NCBI GenBank assembly: GCA_902475785.1 | Contig: CABSAN010000048.1 | Coordinates: forward strand, 1 to 16,584 | DNA from: an uncultured Collinsella sp. | GTDB lineage: Bacteria > Actinomycetota > Coriobacteriia > Coriobacteriales > Coriobacteriaceae | Reading direction: 5' to 3' | Length of the DNA: 16,584 nucleotides | Notes under the pieces: model-generated | Told to the model about the DNA's origin: nothing | The model's input: the letters and a program-made list of their open reading frames with translations, nothing else | Databases searched by the model: none | Shown: positions 1-6,802 of the stretch, piece after piece | How positions within the stretch are numbered: position 1 is the first letter of the stretch | Layout: the number at the start of each line of letters is the position of its first letter | Position numbers and translations under genes: made by a program

Positions 1-27
1 CTTGCATAGTTAGTTATATAAAGTATT

Positions 28-37
28 ATAACGTTAT
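28..37. promoter_or_regulatory. Candidate operator, site A of four (ATAACGTTAT)
   Basis: A perfect 10-bp palindrome, ATAACGTTAT, lies 42 bp before the deglycase start at 80. Further GTTAT and ATAAC half-sites lie at 13-17 and 28-32. The 14 bases at 21-34 match those at 7710-7723 upstream of the second deglycase copy in 12 positions (AAGTATTA, two variable bases, ACGT). A -10-like TATTAT at 24-29 overlaps it. Related palindromes lie at 1426, 3161 and 7717. Assignment to the GntR proteins of this locus is an inference from position and symmetry. Confidence 0.5.
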
Positions 38-79
38 GGGATGAATGAAGGGTTCATCTAAGTGAGTTAGGAGTAAGGG

Positions 80-1114
80 ATGTTCAATTTCGATGAGCCT
101 CGTTACGAGAAGGTTGTGAGCGATGCCCTCGCTCTCCGTCCTCAGATTGAGGCTGCCGTGGACAAGGTCTGCGAGCAGGGTTATTCCAACATCTTCTTCA
201 TCGGCTGCGGCGGCACCTGGGCCCACACGCTCCCGATGAAGTATTGGGTCGAGACCACCACGGCCGACGTCGACGTCCACTGCGAGATTGCCGCCGAGTT
301 CCTCGCATGCCCGCCCAAGGCCTTCAACAAGGACTCGGTCTGCGTCTTCTCCACCCGTACCGGCACCACCCCCGAGATCATCGAGGCCGCCAAGTTCTGC
401 CAGGAGCAGGGCGCCCGCACGCTGATGTACGTCTCCAACGACAACACCCCGGCCACCGAGTACGCCGACTACAAGTTCTTCAGCTTCGCCGAGGACGACG
501 TCCTGTGCGAGGCCATCTACACCTACCAGATCACGCTGGTCGCCCGCTTCCTCAAGAACGCCGGCGCCTTCCCCAAGTACGACACCTTCATGGAGGAGTT
601 CGGCAACATCGCCCCGTACCTCATCAAGGCCAAGGACGCCCAGGACGAGCGCTGCGCCGCCATGGCCGAGGACTTCAAGGACACCGACTACCACATGGTG
701 ATCGGCTCCGGCATGCTCTGGGGCGAGGCCTACGACTACGCCATGTGCATCCTCGAGGAGATGCAGTGGATCAAGACCAAGTCCATCCACGCCGCCGAGT
801 TCTTCCACGGCACCATCGAGCTGTGCGAGGAGGGCACGAGCCTCATCATGCTCTACGGCGAGGACGACACCCGTAAGCTCATGGACCGCGTGGACAACTT
901 CACCCACATGCTCGCCGACGAGAAGGGCGTCCATGTCCGCGTGAACAAGTTCGACACCGCCGAGGTCGAGCTGCCGTTCAGCGACCCCGAGTTCCGCAAG
1001 ATCGTCTCCCCGATGGTCACCTACACCATCACCGAGCGCCTGAGCTGCCATCTCGAGCACGTCCGCAACCACCCGCTCACCACGCGTCGCTACTATCACC
1101 AGATGAACTACTAA
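80..1114 (+). CDS. SIS-domain Amadori (fructoselysine/glucoselysine 6-phosphate) deglycase, copy 1
   Basis: This 344-residue cytosolic sugar isomerase (SIS) fold protein belongs to the FrlB/FraB/GfrE/GfrF deglycase group. These enzymes split 6-phosphorylated Amadori products such as fructoselysine 6-phosphate or glucoselysine 6-phosphate into glucose 6-phosphate and the free amino acid. The sequence shows a glycine-rich sugar-phosphate loop (IGCGGTW, residues 41-47), a second loop with STRTGTTPE (91-99), and CILEEMQW followed by AAEFFHGTIE (about 223-247). Glu-227 and His-243 are 16 residues apart, the same spacing as the Glu-214/His-230 pair I recall for Salmonella FraB. AGGAG at 70-74 supports the ATG at 80. 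It is GC-rich with mostly C-ending codons, which suggests high expression and differs from the neighbouring PTS genes. It appears identical base for base to 7786-8820. The exact substrate cannot be told from sequence. Confidence 0.85.
   Translation: MFNFDEPRYEKVVSDALALRPQIEAAVDKVCEQGYSNIFFIGCGGTWAHTLPMKYWVETTTADVDVHCEIAAEFLACPPKAFNKDSVCVFSTRTGTTPEIIEAAKFCQEQGARTLMYVSNDNTPATEYADYKFFSFAEDDVLCEAIYTYQITLVARFLKNAGAFPKYDTFMEEFGNIAPYLIKAKDAQDERCAAMAEDFKDTDYHMVIGSGMLWGEAYDYAMCILEEMQWIKTKSIHAAEFFHGTIELCEEGTSLIMLYGEDDTRKLMDRVDNFTHMLADEKGVHVRVNKFDTAEVELPFSDPEFRKIVSPMVTYTITERLSCHLEHVRNHPLTTRRYYHQMNY
80..1114 (+). repeat. Long direct repeat, copy 1 (1035 bp)
   Basis: This segment reads the same as 7786-8820 on the same strand (offset 7706). 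Every overlapping reading frame gives the same translation in both copies. Identity starts at the ATG (preceding bases GGG here, GAT in the other copy) and stops after the TAA (AGCAGC here, TCCTCT in the other). Confidence 0.9.
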
Positions 1115-1297
1115 AGCAGCTTTCAGCGGCCGTTATTTTGCTCGGAAATAATTCGTTATGTTGCGTTCGTAAAACAATGCAAACAAATGTCGCAGTCTCG
1201 TTCTAGGGAGCCATGCCGTAGCTGGCCGCTTGAGGTCGTACTTGCTTGGACTCGACCATGCGGCTCGTTGGCATTTCACGGTAGCGACTTCAAGGCG

Positions 1298-1329
1298 AAG
1301 AGGGGCATTTTTTGCCAAATGCCCCTCTT
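1298..1329 (+). terminator. Hairpin terminator downstream of deglycase copy 1
   Basis: A perfect 13-bp stem (AAGAGGGGCATTT at 1298-1310, complement at 1317-1329) encloses a 6-nt loop and is followed by a weak T-rich stretch (GTTTG). It lies about 180 bp after the stop codon of deglycase copy 1 and before the gntR pair. The poor T-tract lowers confidence. The rest of 1115-1297 contains no convincing gene; the small open frame crossing the hairpin (1230-1427) has no family features. Confidence 0.6.
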
Positions 1330-1380
1330 GTTTGCGCCACAAGTGGCATTCGACACCTTCATATGAAGTGTTTGATATTG

Positions 1381-1412
1381 TAGACGGTTCAAAAATAAGA
1401 TTGAACCGTCTA
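1381..1412. promoter_or_regulatory. 12-bp inverted repeat upstream of gntR1
   Basis: TAGACGGTTCAA at 1381-1392 is repeated inverted and without mismatch as TTGAACCGTCTA at 1401-1412, with an AT-rich 8-nt spacer, followed by TATTTCTTTC. It could be a second terminator (stem plus pyrimidine-rich tail) or an operator. Its right arm contains TTGAAC (1401-1406), a plausible -35 element with TAATAC at 1425-1430 as -10 (18-bp spacing). The sequence alone does not decide between these roles. Confidence 0.5.
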
Positions 1413-1425
1413 TTTCTTTCAAAAT

Positions 1426-1435
1426 AATACGTAAT
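1426..1435. promoter_or_regulatory. Candidate operator, site D (AATACGTAAT)
   Basis: AATACGTAAT matches the AWWACGTWNT pattern found upstream of the other transcription units of this locus. It lies 52 bp before the gntR1 start and overlaps the presumed -10. A second inverted repeat, GTTAT-CTT-ATAAC, follows at 1438-1450, and a one-mismatch match (AGAACGTTAT, 1480-1489) overlaps the gntR1 start codon. Together these would fit autoregulation, which is an inference. Confidence 0.45.
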
Positions 1436-1487
1436 AGGTTATCTTATAACATATAGAAGTTTCATAGAATGTTGTACGGAGAACGTT

Positions 1488-2276
1488 ATGATTAACCCGA
1501 CTAGTGCTGTGCCGCTATATGTACAAGTGGCCGATGATTTGCGCCGCCGTATTGAGATGGGCGAGTTTTCCGAAAGTGGCGTGTTGCCTAGCGAAAATGG
1601 TTTTTGCGAAGAATACGAGGTTAGCCGTGCGACGATACGGAAGGCAATTCAAACTCTTGTGGATGACGACGTGCTTGATACGCGTCATGGCAAGGGCACA
1701 TTTATCCGGCAGCCTAAAATCGTCTCGAGCTTGAGCACGTTTAAGGGTTTCACTTATTTTTGCCATGAAAATAATATCGAAACCTCGTCTCGTGTTCTCG
1801 CTCTTCAGGAGGTCGAGCCGCCCGTTGCCGTCCGTCGTCATTTGCGAATGGAAGAGAATGAATCTGCGGTTTACCTCAAACGCGTGAGGTCAATTAACCA
1901 CATAAATGCAATGATTGAACATATTTATCTTCCAGTAAAGAACTTCGGGTTTTTACTGGGTGTCGATATGGAGAACGCATCACTTTATGAAACGATTGAG
2001 AGAGAGACGGGGCTGCGACTAGAGGATAATTGTTTCCCGTCTATTGTGCTTGAAGCAGGGCTTGCTACGGATGAGGAGAAGCGCATCCTTAACATCGCAG
2101 GAGAAGCTGCGATGTTTATATTGAGTGAGACCGTTTATATGAGCACTGGTAAGCCAGTGCACTTTACTAAGCAGGTGATGTTGGGTGATTATTTCAAATA
2201 CTTCTTTTCGATTAAGGCTAATCAACTCGGCATCAATTGGCAGGGACTTGAAGCCGTTGAGTGTAGAAAGCAATAG
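1488..2276 (+). CDS. GntR/HutC-family transcriptional regulator 1
   Basis: This 262-residue protein has the GntR/HutC layout: an N-terminal winged helix-turn-helix (about residues 7-75, with VPLYVQVADDLRRRI, LPSEN, EVSRATIRKAI and HGKGTFI) and a C-terminal UTRA ligand-binding domain (about 85-245). HutC-type regulators are usually repressors released by a sugar phosphate or amino-acid derivative; here the inducer is probably an intermediate of glycated amino acid breakdown (inference). GGAG at 1478-1481 supports the ATG at 1488. It is followed after 8 bp by a second, divergent GntR gene, so the two are probably co-transcribed. The coding sequence is AT-richer than the deglycase copies that flank the locus. 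Confidence 0.88.
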   Translation: MINPTSAVPLYVQVADDLRRRIEMGEFSESGVLPSENGFCEEYEVSRATIRKAIQTLVDDDVLDTRHGKGTFIRQPKIVSSLSTFKGFTYFCHENNIETSSRVLALQEVEPPVAVRRHLRMEENESAVYLKRVRSINHINAMIEHIYLPVKNFGFLLGVDMENASLYETIERETGLRLEDNCFPSIVLEAGLATDEEKRILNIAGEAAMFILSETVYMSTGKPVHFTKQVMLGDYFKYFFSIKANQLGINWQGLEAVECRKQ

Positions 2277-2284
2277 GTTGAATA

Positions 2285-2989
2285 ATGGTTAAAGTGGAGA
2301 GCGCTGTTCCATTGTATAAGCAGATCGTTCACGATCTTGTGAGTCGAATAGAAAGTGGCGTATATAGCGAAGGGGATAAGCTTCCTACTGAGACGGAGCT
2401 TATGGAGGAATATGGCGTTAGTCGTATTACTGTTCGATCGGCAATCAAGGAACTAGAGGATGCCGATATCGTTGAGCGCACGCGAGGGAAAGGTACTTTT
2501 GTTACCACGACGCGCAATGCCTATGCAGCCGATGACCAGGAAAGCTTCACCCATTCCTGCATTCAAGAAAATAAAAAGCCTTCTACCGTAGTGCTCGAAG
2601 TAGCTTGGATTTATCCTACGCTGCGCGACGTGCGTTTTCTTCAGGTCCAGGAGGACGAGAATATTCTTCAGACTAGACGTTTGCGCTTAGTCGATGGCGT
2701 GCCAACGATGTTGGAAACCAATAGCTACACTCCTTCTCTTGCCTTTTTGGAACATGAAGATTTATCGGGTTCTCTACTTGAGGTGCTGGGAAGACGCCAT
2801 ATCGAACTTGGCAATAACGAGCGAACGTTACAGGTGTGCTTTGCAAGTGCTTACGAGGCAGAACATTTGAATGTAAAGCCGGGATCTGCCCTTTTATTAT
2901 TTGTAGATAAGCGTTGCAGCGCGCAGGGAGTGCCATTGTTTATTTCGCGGCAGGTGTACTGCACTGAGCGCTTAAAGTTTTATCTCTAG
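2285..2989 (+). CDS. GntR/HutC-family transcriptional regulator 2
   Basis: This 234-residue paralogue of the preceding gene has the same architecture. The winged helix-turn-helix covers about residues 6-72 (AVPLYKQIVHDLVSRIESG, LPTETELMEEYGVSRITVR, RGKGTFV) and the UTRA domain about 85-230. It begins 8 bp after the gntR1 stop with no strong Shine-Dalgarno sequence, which suggests translational coupling. A strong terminator follows at 3036, separating the regulator pair from the PTS operon. Two HutC-type proteins in tandem could respond to different inducers or bind the two subtypes of the palindrome in this locus (AATACGTA at 1426 and 7717; ATAACGTT at 28 and 3161). That pairing is an inference. 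Confidence 0.88.
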   Translation: MVKVESAVPLYKQIVHDLVSRIESGVYSEGDKLPTETELMEEYGVSRITVRSAIKELEDADIVERTRGKGTFVTTTRNAYAADDQESFTHSCIQENKKPSTVVLEVAWIYPTLRDVRFLQVQEDENILQTRRLRLVDGVPTMLETNSYTPSLAFLEHEDLSGSLLEVLGRRHIELGNNERTLQVCFASAYEAEHLNVKPGSALLLFVDKRCSAQGVPLFISRQVYCTERLKFYL

Positions 2990-3035
2990 CGAAAGCCAAA
3001 CCCCGGATCTTTCTTAACCGAATAACAAGAGATTG

Positions 3036-3064
3036 AAAACGCCCCGACAAAGGGGCGTTTTTTT
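3036..3064 (+). terminator. Rho-independent terminator after gntR2
   Basis: AAAACGCCCC (3036-3045) pairs with GGGGCGTTTT (3052-3061) around a 6-nt loop, followed by an unbroken T run to 3064. It lies 47 bp after the gntR2 stop and separates the regulators from the PTS operon. Confidence 0.9.
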
Positions 3065-3113
3065 GCCGTTTACGGGCGAATTATTACCGCTTAGGAAGCT
3101 TGATTGATCTGTC

Positions 3114-3141
3114 TTGACAAAGCGAAAGTTTCGAGGATACT
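3114..3141 (+). promoter_or_regulatory. Sigma-70-type promoter of the PTS operon
   Basis: A perfect -35, TTGACA (3114-3119), is followed after 16 bp by GATACT (3136-3141), a 4/6 match to the -10 consensus. It lies about 60 bp before the EIIA start, directly after the gntR2 terminator. The candidate operator at 3161-3170 lies just downstream of the expected start site, a position suited to repression. Confidence 0.65.
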
Positions 3142-3160
3142 GTAGATAACAATACAAAAT

Positions 3161-3170
3161 ATAACGTTCT
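3161..3170. promoter_or_regulatory. Candidate operator, site B (ATAACGTTCT)
   Basis: ATAACGTTCT matches the AWWACGTWNT pattern with one asymmetric base and shares eight leading bases with site A at 28-37. It lies 33 bp before the EIIA start and about 20 bp after the predicted -10. Another ATAAC half-site lies at 3146-3150. Confidence 0.45.
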
Positions 3171-3203
3171 ATTAACAGATGATTGACTGAGATTGGGAGA
3201 TAA

Positions 3204-3620
3204 ATGAGGAAGTTGCTTTTGGCCAGCCATGGGCCACTTGCTAGAGCGATGCGTGAAACGCTCCAGCTATTTTGCGGTGAAGATCCTCGCGTTAAGGTGC
3301 TATGCGCATATGTCGATGAGGACACGATGGATGTAAACGAGTTGATAGATTTTTGGGATCGTTCCCGCGACCCAGCAGACCAGTGGATTGTCATCACTGA
3401 TGTCTATGGTGGGTCAGTGAATAACGCTTTTATGGAAAGGTTGGGTGACGATTCTCTAAGGCTCATTGCCGGTATGTCGCTACCACTAGTGCTCGAAGTG
3501 TTTTCGAAATTGAGCACACTTGATGACGCCGAGCTCGCTGCATTGGTTTCAAGTGTCCGCCAAAAGGGCACATGCCTATGTTCGCTGCCAAATTCGGTAG
3601 AAGAAGACGAGGATTTTTGA
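3204..3620 (+). CDS. PTS mannose-family EIIA component
   Basis: This 138-residue cytosolic protein accepts phosphate from HPr on a histidine and passes it to EIIB. The mannose-family EIIA signature is visible: a short beta strand leading to ASHGPLA, with His-9 as the expected phosphorylation site, and VYGGSVNNAF (about residues 68-77), the conserved G-G-S-x-x-N loop. GGGAGA at 3195-3200 supports the ATG at 3204. It is the first gene of an operon with EIIB, EIIC, EIID, a SIS deglycase and a PfkB kinase. In the Salmonella gfr and fra-like systems such PTS components or permeases bring in Amadori compounds, so glycated lysine or a related compound is the likely cargo (inference from neighbours). 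Confidence 0.9.
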   Translation: MRKLLLASHGPLARAMRETLQLFCGEDPRVKVLCAYVDEDTMDVNELIDFWDRSRDPADQWIVITDVYGGSVNNAFMERLGDDSLRLIAGMSLPLVLEVFSKLSTLDDAELAALVSSVRQKGTCLCSLPNSVEEDEDF

Positions 3621-3633
3621 GAAAGGAACAAAG

Positions 3634-4095
3634 ATGATTAAGCTGCTGAGAGTTGACCATCGCTTGCTTCATGGTCAGGTTGCCATGACTTGGACGCAAG
3701 AGCTTGACACCAATTGCATTTTGATTGCCTGCGATGCGGTTGTGAAAGATGACGTGCGCAAGACGACGCTTAAGCTGGCACGTCCGGCAGGCGTCAAATT
3801 GGTTATCAAATCGGTCGATGATTCTATCGAGGCTCTTAGGAGCGGTGTGACCGATAAGTACCGTTTGTTCATTGTCGTTGAAAGCATCGAAGATGCTTAC
3901 CGCCTGGCAAAGGGCTACAGCGAAATCGAGCATATCAACATTGGAGGAACGAAGCCGCGTGAGGGTGCAGATGTACGCCTATCTTCAACGGTTTTTGCTA
4001 CCGATCGCGACGTGGAGCTTCTACATGAGCTCAGTGATGCCGGAATCGAGGTGGAGATCAGGCAGGTACCTAGAGACGAGAAGATTTTGATTTAA
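3634..4095 (+). CDS. PTS mannose-family EIIB component
   Basis: This 153-residue cytosolic protein takes phosphate from EIIA and transfers it to the sugar during transport through EIIC/EIID. The family signature RVDHRLLHGQV is at residues 6-16, with His-13 as the expected phosphorylated residue; the length is slightly short of the usual 160 or so. AAAGG at 3622-3626 with 7-bp spacing supports the ATG at 3634, 13 bp after the EIIA stop. Unlike E. coli ManX, EIIA and EIIB are separate polypeptides here. Phosphorylation of the incoming compound, presumably on C6 of its sugar part, would produce the substrate of the SIS deglycases encoded nearby. Confidence 0.92.
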   Translation: MIKLLRVDHRLLHGQVAMTWTQELDTNCILIACDAVVKDDVRKTTLKLARPAGVKLVIKSVDDSIEALRSGVTDKYRLFIVVESIEDAYRLAKGYSEIEHINIGGTKPREGADVRLSSTVFATDRDVELLHELSDAGIEVEIRQVPRDEKILI

Positions 4096-4122
4096 GCACA
4101 TACAATAGAAAGGGGATCTCTC

Positions 4123-4908
4123 ATGTTGACTCAAGCGATCCTTATCGGCCTCGTCGCAATGTGCGTGACATTTGAGTGGGCACTTGGCACTTGCCTTGCT
4201 TCTCGCCCGATTGTCACGGGCGTCCTCATCGGTCTTGTGATGGGTGATTTGCAGACGGGCATTATTGTCGGCGCCACGCTTGAAATGGTGTTCATTGGAT
4301 CGGTTACCATCGGGGCGGCCGTTCCGCCTGACGTTATCACCGGTGGTATTTTGGGCACTGCCTTTGCAATTTCGACGGGTCAAGGCGCTGAAGTTGCGCT
4401 GACGCTCGCTTTCCCGATTGCGTCGCTTTATCTCATCATTGATAACGCGCTTACGCTGATCGTGATGCCGTTTTTCGTCCATAAAGCGGACGACTGTGTG
4501 GCAAAGGGCGACCTCAAGGGTATGGAACGGATGCATCTGCTTGGTGGATTCATCGTCAAATCGCTTCCTCGCTTTTTCGTGTGCTCCCTTGCTTTCTATC
4601 TCGGAACGCCGGTTATGAACGCGGTGCTTAACGCAATTCCCGAGTTTGTAAGTAACGGCCTGGTTATTGCGGGTGGATTCATCCCTGCGCTCGGCATTGC
4701 ACTGCTCGCTTCAATGATTGTCAACAAGCAGACTGCTATTTTCTTCGTGCTCGGGTTTGCGCTCTGTGCCTACATGAGCATTCCAATCCTTGGTATTGCC
4801 ATCATTGGGCTTTGCCTCGCGGTAATCCTCGTGGTGGTCCAGCCAAACTTCATTGCTCAGACGCCACAGCTTAGTTCGGAAGGGAGCTTCGACGATGACG
4901 ACTTCTAA
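4123..4908 (+). CDS. PTS mannose-family EIIC component (membrane)
   Basis: This 261-residue polytopic membrane protein is the sugar-translocating EIIC subunit. The signature VGLVMGDLQTGIIVGATLE (about residues 37-56), then FIGSVTIGAAVPPD and a GILGTAFA segment, is typical of the ManY/EII-Sor family. Several hydrophobic segments follow, ending in a polar, acidic tail (SSEGSFDDDDF). AAAGGGG at 4109-4115 supports the ATG at 4123. The last 14 bp overlap the EIID start, so the two are translated together and would form the membrane complex. A decayed relative of this gene is fused to an EIID fragment at 8902-9596. Confidence 0.92.
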   Translation: MLTQAILIGLVAMCVTFEWALGTCLASRPIVTGVLIGLVMGDLQTGIIVGATLEMVFIGSVTIGAAVPPDVITGGILGTAFAISTGQGAEVALTLAFPIASLYLIIDNALTLIVMPFFVHKADDCVAKGDLKGMERMHLLGGFIVKSLPRFFVCSLAFYLGTPVMNAVLNAIPEFVSNGLVIAGGFIPALGIALLASMIVNKQTAIFFVLGFALCAYMSIPILGIAIIGLCLAVILVVVQPNFIAQTPQLSSEGSFDDDDF

Positions 4909-5725
4909 TGACACCAGTTCCAACAAGATTACAAAGCGTGATCTAAAATCGGTATTTTTCCGTTCGCTTACGATGGAGTACTCCTGGAACTACGAGCGCC
5001 AGCAGCACATGGGATACTGCTTCTCTATGCTTCCCATCATTCGTCGCGTGTATAAGAATAAGGATGACCAGGCTGCTGCTGCTAAGCGTCACATGGAGTT
5101 CTTCAACACCACTCCTTATGTCTCAACATTAATTCTGGGCATTTCGGCAGCGATGGAAGAGGCAAACGCTAACGAAGAGGATTTTGACGAATCCTCCATC
5201 AACAGCGTAAAGGCCGCTCTTATGAGCCCGCTGGCCGGCATCGGTGACTCTCTGTTCTGGGGAACGTTGCGTGTCATCGCCACTGGCTTGGGTGTGTCGC
5301 TTGCTATGCAGGGTAACATTCTCGGCCCGCTTCTCTTCCTTGTCGTATTCAATGTTCCGCATTATCTGATTCGTTGGTTCTGCCTTAAATGGGGCTATGG
5401 ATTCGGAACCAGTTTCTTGAGCAAGATCGAGAAATCTGGTCTTATGCCAAAGCTCACTATGGGGGCTGCAATTCTCGGTCTTATGGTTATCGGCGCAATG
5501 GTGCCCAACCTTGTATCGGTCAGCGTGGCTGGTTCTCTCGGTACCGGCGACAGTGCGCAGACTATCCAAAGCATCATCGACGGTATCATGCCGAGCCTGC
5601 TGCCGCTGCTTGTGACACTTGGAGTTTACGAACTCGTCCAGCACAAGGTCAAGATTGCTTGGATTCTCGTTATTCTCATGGCGGTTGGTATCGTCGGCTC
5701 CTTCTTCGGAGTGTTTGCAATCTAA
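4895..5725 (+). CDS. PTS mannose-family EIID component (membrane)
   Basis: This 276-residue membrane subunit works with EIIC. Family features include RSLTMEYSWNYERQQHMGY (about residues 23-41), the SPLAGIGDSLFWGT motif (about 110-123), VVFNVPHYLIRW and two or three C-terminal hydrophobic segments ending in FFGVFAI. The ATG at 4895 is chosen over an upstream in-frame ATG at 4853 because GGAAGGGAG at 4878-4886 lies 8 bp before it and the family starts near here; the upstream start would overlap the EIIC reading frame by 56 bp. It overlaps EIIC by 14 bp, and the next gene starts 48 bp after its stop. Confidence 0.92.
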   Translation: MTTSNDTSSNKITKRDLKSVFFRSLTMEYSWNYERQQHMGYCFSMLPIIRRVYKNKDDQAAAAKRHMEFFNTTPYVSTLILGISAAMEEANANEEDFDESSINSVKAALMSPLAGIGDSLFWGTLRVIATGLGVSLAMQGNILGPLLFLVVFNVPHYLIRWFCLKWGYGFGTSFLSKIEKSGLMPKLTMGAAILGLMVIGAMVPNLVSVSVAGSLGTGDSAQTIQSIIDGIMPSLLPLLVTLGVYELVQHKVKIAWILVILMAVGIVGSFFGVFAI

Positions 5726-5773
5726 ATGGTTGATTTCGCCGTCTGGCCCAATTGAATTAGAAAGGTATATCTC

Positions 5774-6772
5774 ATGGTTTCATTTGATGAACAGGCAATT
5801 CTCGATAACGGTGCTTATATCTACAATCAACGTGCCGAAATTGAACGCATTGCTGACGAAATTTGCGAAAAGGGTTTCGATTCGATTTTCTTCACCTCGT
5901 CAGGTGGCTCGCTTGCGATGATGCAGCCGTTTGACTATATGGTTTCTGTTATGTCCGATATTCCCGTCCAGTCCCAAGTTTCGGCAGATTTCCTCACGGT
6001 TGGCAATCGGCGCATCGGTAAGGGGACCTTGGCGTTCATGGCGTCCAAGTCGGGCGACACCAAAGAGACGGTCGCGGCGGCAAAGGCGGCAAAAGACGCA
6101 GGCTGCACCATTGTCTCTACGCTTGGCGTGGACGGTTCACCGCTTGGTGAACTTTCCGATTATGGAGTGATCTATAAGCAGGGCCGTCCTATGGAGCTCG
6201 TGCTGTACCTTCTGATTGGAAAGATTCTCAAGAACAGGGGCTTTTTCGATGACTACGATCGCTTCGCTGATGAGCTTGTGAATCTCCCCGCTGCTCTCGT
6301 TTCCGTCGGCAAGAACGCTGACGAGATGGCTCGCGCATATGCTCTGAAGCACAAGGACGATCCGTATCAGATTTGGATTGGTTCTGGCAATCTGTGGGGC
6401 CCCACGTATTCGTTTGCCATGTGTGTGCTCGAGGAGTCCCAATGGCTGCGCACCAAATCCGTTACATCGCCTGAGTTCTTCCATGGCACTATCGAACTTG
6501 TTGAGCCGGGCGTTTGTGTCGCGCTCGCAATGACGGAGGCGCAGACTAGGCCTCTTGATGAGCGCGTTGCACGCTTCTGTAAGCAATATGCGGATGATTT
6601 CACCGTATTCGATACACATGATTATGAGTTGCCGGGTATCAGTGATGAATTCCGCTGGATGCTTTCTCCGGTGGTGCTCAATGCCATTCTCTCGCGTGTG
6701 AGCAAGAATTTCGAGCAAATTCGTGACCATTCGCTCGACATCCGCCGTTATTACCGCAAGGTCGAGTACTAA
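5774..6772 (+). CDS. SIS-domain Amadori 6-phosphate deglycase, second type
   Basis: This 332-residue cytosolic SIS-fold protein belongs to the FrlB/GfrE/GfrF deglycase group and is clearly homologous to, but diverged from, the twin genes at 80 and 7786. Visible features are TSSGGSLAMM (residues 41-50), ASKSGDTKETV (90-100), IGSGNLWGPTYSFAMCVLEESQW (about 202-224) and SPEFFHGTIELVE (232-244). Glu-221 and His-237 keep the 16-residue spacing of the FraB catalytic pair. The C-terminus DHSLDIRRYYRKVEY parallels NHPLTTRRYYHQMNY of the twins. AAAGG at 5761-5765 supports the ATG at 5774. Salmonella gfr encodes two SIS deglycases with different substrates, and a similar division of labour is likely here; which enzyme takes which substrate is unknown. 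Confidence 0.87.
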   Translation: MVSFDEQAILDNGAYIYNQRAEIERIADEICEKGFDSIFFTSSGGSLAMMQPFDYMVSVMSDIPVQSQVSADFLTVGNRRIGKGTLAFMASKSGDTKETVAAAKAAKDAGCTIVSTLGVDGSPLGELSDYGVIYKQGRPMELVLYLLIGKILKNRGFFDDYDRFADELVNLPAALVSVGKNADEMARAYALKHKDDPYQIWIGSGNLWGPTYSFAMCVLEESQWLRTKSVTSPEFFHGTIELVEPGVCVALAMTEAQTRPLDERVARFCKQYADDFTVFDTHDYELPGISDEFRWMLSPVVLNAILSRVSKNFEQIRDHSLDIRRYYRKVEY

Positions 6773-6802
6773 TAAAGACCGTATGTGATGGGAGGCGTTG
6801 AG

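Noticed and set aside
244..876. A 210-residue Arg/His-rich plus-strand frame inside deglycase copy 1 (and at 7950-8582).
   Set aside because: It is an out-of-frame reading of the same gene, with extreme arginine and histidine content.
26..1099. A 357-residue minus-strand open frame over deglycase copy 1 (and its equivalent at 7780-8829).
   Set aside because: It is the antisense shadow of a GC-rich gene with C-ending codons; the product is a low-complexity Gly/Val/Leu/Glu string with no family features.
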